Shown piece after piece: positions 1 through 4,567 of a DNA stretch of 5,728 nt. The stretch is taken from NCBI GenBank assembly GCA_902783825.1, contig CACZSJ010000066.1, positions 1-5,728 of the forward strand. The letters run 5' to 3'. Position 1 is the first letter of the stretch, and the number at the start of each line of letters is the position of its first letter. The notes beneath the pieces were generated by a model. It ran no database searches. It was given only the letters and a program-made list of their open reading frames with translations, and was not told the DNA's origin. This DNA is from Oscillospiraceae bacterium (GTDB taxonomy: Bacteria; Bacillota; Clostridia; Oscillospirales; Oscillospiraceae). A program made the position numbers and the translations under genes.

Positions 1-789
1 AACCGCTTCAGGCTCTTCCATCAGATCTTCCGCTTCCTCCGAAAGGAGCGGGATCTCCTCCGGGGATGGGTCGGCGTCCGACAGCGGCGCTTCTTCCGCG
101 GAAAGCGCGTCTTCCACTGCCGTTTCCGATTCTTCTGCCTCCGGGACGGGAACTTCGGCTTCCGAATTCTCCAACCCCTCGGCCGTCTCCGCTGGGGCTT
201 CGTCCACATCTTCGCCTTCCGCTTCCGGGAGGGGCGCTATGACTTCGTCCACAGCTGCCGACGGATCCTCGTCCAAAGGCAGGACCTCCTCAGGCGCGGC
301 GGCAGCCTCGTCTTCTGCTTCTGCAGCCTCTTCGTTCGGGGTCTCTGGGAGCGGCTCTTCCGCCTCCGCAGTCGCCTCATCCTCTTCCGTGGACGCAGGC
401 TCTTCCTCCGGGGCATCGTCGTCCTCAAACAAGGAGAACTGATTCTCCAGCGGAGCGCGGTTGATTGCCGGCTCCGGGATGGCGTCTTGGTATACCTGAT
501 AAATAGCCAGCAGGTAAGCGGGGACTTCTCCGTCTTCCAGCTCTGCCCCGGTCTCTTCCCGGCTCTGCGCCTCCACCTGAAGCTTGCGCTCCTTGGCGTC
601 ATAGGCGCGCGCCACGACCACGGCCTGGCGCGTGGGGGAGATCAGCGCCTGCAGCAGCGCCTGCTCGTCACCCGCATCGTCAAACATCTTGTCGTAAATG
701 GCAAGAGCTGCCTGACGGTCTTCCTCATACATGAAGGTCAGGAGCTTTCCCAATTCCGCAAGAAACTTCTGCTTATTGATAGTGGTCAC
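1..789 (-). CDS. Hypothetical protein with acidic low-complexity tail, 3' truncated by window edge
   Basis: The reading frame stays open from the left edge to a GTG at 789-787, giving 263 codons with no stop. I do not recognise a named family. Residues 1-110 look folded and mostly helical (MTTINKQKFLAEL..., then AVVVARAYDAKERKL near 56-70 and YLLAIYQVY near 92-100). Residues 112-263 are a Glu/Asp/Ala/Pro-rich tail with about 59 acidic residues in 152 and no Lys, Arg or His, so probably disordered. A short QFSLF peptide (residues 117-121) sits where the two parts meet. No signal peptide or membrane segment is visible in the part present; a further domain could lie beyond the edge. A strong promoter lies upstream (819-847). 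The start is uncertain: the ribosome binding site overlaps the GTG and is better spaced for an ATC codon at 780-778. The reading frame is well supported by composition, promoter and ribosome site; function is unknown. Confidence 0.82.
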   Translation of the reverse strand, partial: MTTINKQKFLAELGKLLTFMYEEDRQAALAIYDKMFDDAGDEQALLQALISPTRQAVVVARAYDAKERKLQVEAQSREETGAELEDGEVPAYLLAIYQVYQDAIPEPAINRAPLENQFSLFEDDDAPEEEPASTEEDEATAEAEEPLPETPNEEAAEAEDEAAAAPEEVLPLDEDPSAAVDEVIAPLPEAEGEDVDEAPAETAEGLENSEAEVPVPEAEESETAVEDALSAEEAPLSDADPSPEEIPLLSEEAEDLMEEPEAV

Positions 790-793
790 CTCC
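786..793 (-). promoter_or_regulatory. Ribosome binding site overlapping the GTG start of the acidic protein
   Basis: On the minus strand the sequence GGAGGTGA is a perfect 8-base match to the anti-Shine-Dalgarno end of 16S rRNA (TCACCTCC). The GTG used as the called start lies inside this match, so it cannot be spaced normally from it. Counting 8 bases on from GGAGG gives ATC (780-778), in the same frame. No other ribosome site is seen further upstream, and the in-frame TTG at 810-808 lies almost at the predicted transcription start. Confidence 0.7.
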
Positions 794-818
794 GATTGCA
801 GTCTGCACAATCACAGAC

Positions 819-847
819 ATTATAGCGGCCTCGAGCCGTAAGGTCAA
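819..847 (-). promoter_or_regulatory. Sigma-A promoter for the acidic protein gene
   Basis: On the minus strand TTGACC (842-847) is followed after exactly 17 bases by a perfect TATAAT (819-824). Transcription should start near 812, leaving a leader of only about 20 bases before the ribosome binding site. The -35 overlaps a second TTGAC copy, in TTGACTTGACC. This is a near-consensus housekeeping promoter, divergent from the proS promoter. Confidence 0.82.
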
Positions 848-889
848 GTCAAATCGTTTCTTTTTGTTACTTTTGACCGAGACCAAGTA

Positions 890-918
890 TTGACAAGGCC
901 ACGCGGGGAGGATAGAAT
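890..918 (+). promoter_or_regulatory. Sigma-A promoter for proS
   Basis: TTGACA (890-895, perfect -35) and TAGAAT (913-918, one mismatch to TATAAT) are separated by 17 bases. Transcription should start near 925, giving a leader of about 76 bases before the proS ATG. The leader is too short for a T-box riboswitch and lacks the conserved T-box sequence, so tRNA-sensing control of proS is not supported here. A TTGACC copy lies 17 bases further upstream (873-878). Confidence 0.8.
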
Positions 919-1000
919 AGAGAGCCACAAGCTGCGGCGCGGCTGCGGCGGGAAGAAAAACGGCGGGGCAAGGGCCCTGGCGAAACGAGAGGTAAAACAA

Positions 1001-2437
1001 ATGGCAAAAGACAAAAAAGTGGAACAGATCACCGATATGGAGGTGGACTTCGCCCAGTGGTTCACGGACGTGTGCACCAAGGCGGAGCTGGTGGATTACT
1101 CCGGCGTCAAGGGCTGCTTTATTTTGCGGCCTTACGGTTACGCCATCTGGGAAAACATCCAGCAGGTGCTGGACGGGATGTTCAAGCGGGACGGACATGA
1201 AAACGTGTCCATGCCGCTGCTGATCCCGGAAAGCCTGCTGCAAAAAGAGAAGGACCATGTGAAGGGCTTCGCGCCCGAGTGTGCCTGGGTCACCGTAGGC
1301 GGCAGCGAGGAGCTGCCGGAGCGGCTGTGCATCCGGCCCACTTCGGAGACGCTGTTTTGCGAGCATTGGAGTCATGTGGTGCATTCCTGGCGGGATCTGC
1401 CCATGCTGTATAACCAGTGGTGCTCCGTGCTCCGCTGGGAGAAGACGACCCGGCCCTTCCTGCGCGGACGGGAATTTCTCTGGCAGGAGGGGCATACCCT
1501 CCACGCCACCGAGGAGGAAGCCCGGGAGGAGACGCTGCAGCAGCTGGAGGTTTACGCGGATCTGTGCGAAAACTATCTGGCCATGCCCGTGATCCGGGGC
1601 AACAAGACCGACAAGGAGAAGTTTGCCGGAGCGGTCAACACCTACACCATCGAGTGCATGATGCATGACCGCAAGGCGCTCCAGTCCGGAACCAGCCATT
1701 TCTTCGGAGACGGCTTTGCCCGGCAGTTTGACATCACCTTTACGGACAAGGACAACAAGCAGCAGTATCCCTTCCAGACTTCCTGGGGCCTGTCGACTCG
1801 CATCATCGGCGGGATTATCATGACCCATGGAGACAACAACGGACTGGTGCTGCCGCCGAGGATCGCCCCGGTACAGGTGGTGGTGGTGCCTGTGGCGCAG
1901 CATAAGGAAGGCGTCAGCGAGAAGGCCCAGGCGCTGTACGAGGCCATCAAGGCCGCCGGGATCCGCTGCCGCATCGATTTGAGCGACAACAGCCTGGGCT
2001 GGAAATGCGCCCAGTACGAGATGAAGGGTGTTCCCCTGCGGGTGGAACTGGGACCCAAGGACATCGAAAACGGTGTGTGCGTTGCCGTCCGGCGGGACAA
2101 CGGCGAGAAGATTTCCGTGGCGCTGGATCAGATCGTGGAGCAGGTGCCCGGGCTGCTGGATCAGGTACAGCAGGGCCTGTTCGACAAGGCCAAGCGGAAT
2201 CTGGACGAGCACATCTTCGCGGCCGACTCGCTGGAAGAGGCGGCCAGGCTTCAGGCGGAGCACGGCGGCTTTATCAAGACCATGTGGTGCGGAGAGCTGG
2301 ACTGTGAGCTGGCTATGAAGGAGAAAGCCGGCATGTCCTCTCGCTGCATCCCCTTTGAGCAGGAGAAGCTGGGAGAGACCTGCGCCTGCTGCGGCAAGCC
2401 GGCAAAGCACATGATCTACTGGGGTGTAGCCTACTGA
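1001..2437 (+). CDS. proS: Prolyl-tRNA synthetase, eukaryote/archaeal-type short form (ProS type 3)
   Basis: Cytoplasmic class II aminoacyl-tRNA synthetase that activates proline with ATP and attaches it to tRNA-Pro. The 478-residue product has the expected class II motifs in order: motif 1 around VSMPLLIPES (69-78), the TSE proline-site loop (114-116), motif 2 RPFLRGREFLWQEGHT (151-166), and motif 3 with GLSTRIIGGI (263-272) and the Arg of LPPRIAP (284-290). An anticodon-binding domain follows (about 290-400). The C-terminal domain has a likely zinc site (C430, C435, C461, C464) and the C-terminal Tyr typical of this form. It lacks the roughly 180-residue editing insertion of bacterial-type ProRS between motifs 2 and 3. 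The ATG is chosen because AGAGGT (988-993) lies 8 bases upstream; the frame is open further upstream to 890 but that stretch holds the promoter. The gene has its own promoter and is followed by a hairpin terminator. Confidence 0.97.
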   Translation: MAKDKKVEQITDMEVDFAQWFTDVCTKAELVDYSGVKGCFILRPYGYAIWENIQQVLDGMFKRDGHENVSMPLLIPESLLQKEKDHVKGFAPECAWVTVGGSEELPERLCIRPTSETLFCEHWSHVVHSWRDLPMLYNQWCSVLRWEKTTRPFLRGREFLWQEGHTLHATEEEAREETLQQLEVYADLCENYLAMPVIRGNKTDKEKFAGAVNTYTIECMMHDRKALQSGTSHFFGDGFARQFDITFTDKDNKQQYPFQTSWGLSTRIIGGIIMTHGDNNGLVLPPRIAPVQVVVVPVAQHKEGVSEKAQALYEAIKAAGIRCRIDLSDNSLGWKCAQYEMKGVPLRVELGPKDIENGVCVAVRRDNGEKISVALDQIVEQVPGLLDQVQQGLFDKAKRNLDEHIFAADSLEEAARLQAEHGGFIKTMWCGELDCELAMKEKAGMSSRCIPFEQEKLGETCACCGKPAKHMIYWGVAY

Positions 2438-2443
2438 TACGGA

Positions 2444-2477
2444 CAAAACTGCGGACCCGGGAGGGTCCGCAGTTTTG
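2444..2477 (+). terminator. Rho-independent terminator after proS
   Basis: A perfect 15-bp inverted repeat (arms 2444-2458 and 2463-2477) closes on a GGGA loop, which fits the stable GNRA class. It begins 6 bases after the proS stop. The upstream arm starts with CAAAA and the downstream arm ends in TTTTG, so the T-run is short (four) and partly paired, which may make termination incomplete. The HAD gene begins only 15 bases after the hairpin. Confidence 0.8.
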
Positions 2478-2492
2478 AGAAAGAGGCGGAGC

Positions 2493-3167
2493 ATGAAACA
2501 AGCGTGGACCGTGATTTTTGACGCAGACGGCCTGCTCCTGGATTCGGAGCGGGTGTCCGTGGAGCATTGGCGGCAGGTGGCCGCGGAGATGGGGCTGGAG
2601 GGGATCAACGCGGCCCATCTGCGCTGCATCGGCACCAATCCCCAGATGACCCGTCAGATTTTGCGAGAGGCCTATGGATCGGATTTTCCCACGGAGGCGT
2701 TTTTCCGTCGACTGCTGGAGAAGCAGCCCCGAGACGGATGCGCCATGATGCCCCTCAAGCCCGGCGCCCGGGAAATCCTGGAGGCGCTGCAGAGAGAAGG
2801 CGTAAGCCTTGCCCTGGCCTCCTCTTCGCCGGCGGAATATCTGCAGCGGGAGCTGGGAGGCAGAGGGCTGCTGTCTTTTTTTACTGCCCTGGTCAGCGGC
2901 GACATGGTGAGCAAAAGCAAGCCCGATCCGGAGATTTTTCTCCGGGCGGCGGCGCTCTGCGGCGGGGAAGCGGAAACGGCCTGGGTGGTGGAGGATTCCT
3001 TCAATGGGATCCGGGCTGCGCACCGGGCGGGAATGCATCCGCTGATGGTGCCGGATCTGCTGCAGCCGGACGGGGAGATGCAGACGCTGGCAGAGGCAAT
3101 TCTGCCGGATCTGTTCGCTGTGCGGGACTACTTGCTGGAGAGGCTCGCGGGCAGGGAAATGAAATAG
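2493..3167 (+). CDS. HAD-superfamily hydrolase, beta-phosphoglucomutase-like subfamily
   Basis: The 224-residue product has all four haloacid dehalogenase motifs. Motif I is FDADGLLLDSE (9-19) with nucleophile Asp10 and acid/base Asp12. Motif II is the Ser at 110/111 in LALASSSP. Motif III is Lys143 in SKSKPDPEIF. Motif IV is the Glu167-Asp168 pair in WVVEDSFNGIRAA, which binds magnesium. A helical C1-type cap lies at about residues 18-85. Length and motifs fit cytoplasmic phosphatases or phosphomutases acting on small phosphorylated sugars; the substrate cannot be told from sequence alone. The ATG at 2493 is preferred because GAGG (2483-2486) is 6 bases upstream and motif I begins at residue 9. 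The in-frame TTG at 2475 lies inside the proS terminator hairpin and is unlikely. No promoter is visible between proS and this gene, so read-through from proS is the simplest source of mRNA. Confidence 0.92.
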   Translation: MKQAWTVIFDADGLLLDSERVSVEHWRQVAAEMGLEGINAAHLRCIGTNPQMTRQILREAYGSDFPTEAFFRRLLEKQPRDGCAMMPLKPGAREILEALQREGVSLALASSSPAEYLQRELGGRGLLSFFTALVSGDMVSKSKPDPEIFLRAAALCGGEAETAWVVEDSFNGIRAAHRAGMHPLMVPDLLQPDGEMQTLAEAILPDLFAVRDYLLERLAGREMK

Positions 3168-3174
3168 AAAGAAC

Positions 3175-3214
3175 AGGCGACAGCGTCCGGATAGGGGCGC
3201 TGTCGCCTTTGTTT
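3175..3214. terminator. Bidirectional rho-independent terminator between convergent genes
   Basis: GGCGACAGCG (3176-3185) pairs perfectly with CGCTGTCGCC (3198-3207). The stem can extend by A3175-T3208 and inwards by two C-G pairs and a G-T wobble. On the plus strand it is followed by TTTGTTT, serving the HAD gene, whose stop ends 8 bases before the stem. On the minus strand the stem is followed by a T-rich stretch (TGTTCTTTCTATTTC), serving the dnaK-dnaJ unit. One hairpin thus appears to end transcription from both sides. Confidence 0.85.
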
Positions 3215-3341
3215 ATGCTTCCGTTGGCTCCGGCATTGAGAAGAGGCTTTGCATTTGCTCCACGGCGGCACGGTCTTCCCGAAGCAGGCGCTTTTTCTCC
3301 CGTACACGGGCAGGCGGGTCCATCATGTTCGCCGAACTCAT
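3213..3341 (-). CDS. Possible small protein (42 aa) translationally coupled to dnaJ
   Basis: The ATG at 3341-3339 overlaps the dnaJ TGA (3340-3338) as ATGA, the classic arrangement for translational coupling. The frame runs 42 codons to a TAA (3215-3213) that lies directly before the shared terminator, filling the whole space between dnaJ and the hairpin. The peptide begins MSSANMMDPPARVREKK and ends QSLFSMPEPTEA; the middle (about 10-34) is charged and could form one helix with a basic first half. There is no signal peptide or membrane segment. No clear Shine-Dalgarno precedes it, only the A-rich end of dnaJ, so expression would rely on ribosomes finishing dnaJ. I recognise no family. It could also be a chance frame. 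Confidence 0.45.
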   Translation of the reverse strand: MSSANMMDPPARVREKKRLLREDRAAVEQMQSLFSMPEPTEA

Positions 3342-4471
3342 TTTTTCTTTTTGCTGAAAATGCCTTTGGAGCCGCTTTCCGGCTCGCCCATGGAGGCGGC
3401 GAACTGCCGCAGCAAGTCCTTCTGGTTGGCATTGAGACCCTTGGGGACCACCAGCTTCACGGATACGAACTGGTCGCCTCGGCCGCTGCCCCGCAGATAG
3501 GGGATGCCCTTGCCCCGGAGACGGAATACCGCGCCGGGCTGGGTGCCCTCGGGGATCGTCAGCTTGACCTTGCCGTCCAGGGTAGGCACCTGCACCTCCG
3601 CACCCAGCGCCGCCTGGGCATAGCTGATCTCCTGCTCCATGACCAAGTCGCTGCCGTCCCGCTGGAAAATGGCATGAGGTCGTACGGAAACGGAAATCAG
3701 CAGATCGCCCGGCGGGCCGCCGTTGACGCCGGTATCGCCGTAGCCGGCTCGGGAGATGGTCTGTCCATCGTCGATGCCGGCGGGTATTTTCACGGTCATC
3801 TTGTGCTGGCGGCGGATCCTGCCCATGCCCCGACAAGTTTTGCAGGGCTGGTGGATGATCTTTCCACTGCCCCGGCATTTGGAGCAGGGGCTGGTGGACT
3901 GGGCCATGCCGAAGGGGGTGCGGGTGGTGGTGCGCACAGTGCCGCTGCCCTTGCAGTCCGGGCAGACCTCCGGCGTGGTGCCGGGAGCGCAGCCGCTGCC
4001 GTTGCAGTCGGAGCACTGCTCCACCCGGGGAACGGTGATCTCCTTGTCGCAGCCAAAAGCGGCCTCTTCAAAACTTATGTTCACACCGGCGCGGACATTT
4101 TCGCCCCGGCGCGGCGCATTGGGATTGCGGGTCTGGGCGCCGAAACCGCCGAAGCCGCCAAAGCCGCCGAAAATATCGCCAAAAATATCGCCCAGATCGC
4201 CGAAGCCGTCAAAACCGGCGCCGCCGTAAGCGGCGTTGGGGTCGAAGGCTGCATGCCCGAACTGGTCATATTTTCTCCGCTTCTCTTCGTCCGACAAGAT
4301 CTCATACGCCTCGTTGGCTTCCTTGAAGCGCTCCTCGCGGGCCTTGTCGCCGGGGTGAAGGTCCGGATGATTTTCTTTGGTGATTTTCCGGTAGGCTTTT
4401 TTGATCTCGTCCGCCGTGGCGCCTTTCTTGACGCCCAACACCTCGTAGTAATCACGTTTTTCTGCTGCCAT
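3338..4471 (-). CDS. dnaJ: Chaperone protein DnaJ (Hsp40, type I)
   Basis: Co-chaperone that delivers unfolded proteins to DnaK and stimulates its ATPase in the cytoplasm. The 377-residue product has the full type I layout. The J domain (about 7-72) carries the essential HPD at 35-37. A Gly/Phe-rich linker follows (about 83-111, with DIFGDIFGGFGGFGGFG). The zinc-binding domain has four CxxCxGxG repeats at 153-160, 170-177, 196-203 and 210-217. The C-terminal substrate-binding domains include GDLLISVSVRPHAIFQRDGSDL (read across 255-276) and end in a lysine run, SKKKK. The length is normal for the family. The ATG is supported by GGAG at 4482-4479, 7 bases upstream. It lies 96 bases downstream of dnaK on the same strand, and no separate promoter is evident, so it is probably co-transcribed with dnaK. 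Confidence 0.98.
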   Translation of the reverse strand: MAAEKRDYYEVLGVKKGATADEIKKAYRKITKENHPDLHPGDKAREERFKEANEAYEILSDEEKRRKYDQFGHAAFDPNAAYGGAGFDGFGDLGDIFGDIFGGFGGFGGFGAQTRNPNAPRRGENVRAGVNISFEEAAFGCDKEITVPRVEQCSDCNGSGCAPGTTPEVCPDCKGSGTVRTTTRTPFGMAQSTSPCSKCRGSGKIIHQPCKTCRGMGRIRRQHKMTVKIPAGIDDGQTISRAGYGDTGVNGGPPGDLLISVSVRPHAIFQRDGSDLVMEQEISYAQAALGAEVQVPTLDGKVKLTIPEGTQPGAVFRLRGKGIPYLRGSGRGDQFVSVKLVVPKGLNANQKDLLRQFAASMGEPESGSKGIFSKKKK

Positions 4472-4501
4472 GAAAGTTCTCCAATCCTGTTGGAATACGC
4501 A

Positions 4502-4537
4502 CCATTGAGGTGAGGACAGGTTTCCTCACCTCAATGG
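4502..4537 (-). promoter_or_regulatory. Long hairpin in the dnaK-dnaJ spacer
   Basis: Arms 4502-4516 and 4523-4537 form a perfect 15-bp stem around a 6-base loop. On the transcribed (minus) strand no T-run follows, so this is not a standard intrinsic terminator. It is more likely an RNA processing or stabilising element, or a partial attenuator, that sets the dnaK:dnaJ ratio. It is not a CIRCE (HrcA) operator: the TTAGCACTC/GAGTGCTAA core is absent. It lies about 20 bases before the dnaJ ribosome binding site. Confidence 0.7.
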
Positions 4538-4567
4538 GACAGAGGGGTATTGTGAGAGAAATGGGGG

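Larger units (their letters stand above)
790..1000. other. Divergent intergenic region
   Basis: This 211-base region separates the acidic protein gene from proS. It holds the two back-to-back promoters listed separately, with their -35 boxes about 42 bases apart. The proS leader (about 925-1000) contains an 11-base imperfect direct repeat (GCTGCGGCG at 931-939 and 942-950) and a short AGGGCCCT palindrome (971-978), with the proS ribosome binding site at 988-993. I find no RNA gene, T-box or convincing small reading frame in it. Confidence 0.7.

Noticed and set aside
21..602. Arg/Lys-rich minus-strand frames and a Ser/Ala-rich plus-strand frame in the left 600 bases
   Set aside because: They are shifted or antisense readings of the Glu/Ala-rich codons of the acidic protein, whose own frame is continuous from 789 to the edge and has a promoter and ribosome site.
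925..1000. T-box riboswitch upstream of proS
   Set aside because: The leader is only about 76 bases and lacks the conserved T-box sequence and an antiterminator/terminator pair.
773..2638. Long minus-strand open frame (621 codons) opposite proS
   Set aside because: It lies antisense to a complete, motif-verified proS, has low-complexity His/Leu/Gly composition and covers the promoter region. It is a by-product of GC-rich third codon positions.
4139..4200. Short repeats in the DnaJ Gly/Phe-coding stretch (repeated GCCGCCAAA and AAATATCGCC units)
   Set aside because: They encode the normal Gly/Phe linker of DnaJ and need no separate explanation.
2567..4513. Long plus-strand open frame (648 codons) across the HAD gene and opposite dnaJ
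   Set aside because: It overlaps HAD in another frame, passes through the bidirectional terminator and runs antisense to dnaJ. The Ala/Gly-rich product has no recognisable motif.
4472..4567. CIRCE/HrcA operator in the dnaK-dnaJ spacer
   Set aside because: The inverted repeat there does not match TTAGCACTC-N9-GAGTGCTAA. A CIRCE element would be expected upstream of the operon, outside the window.
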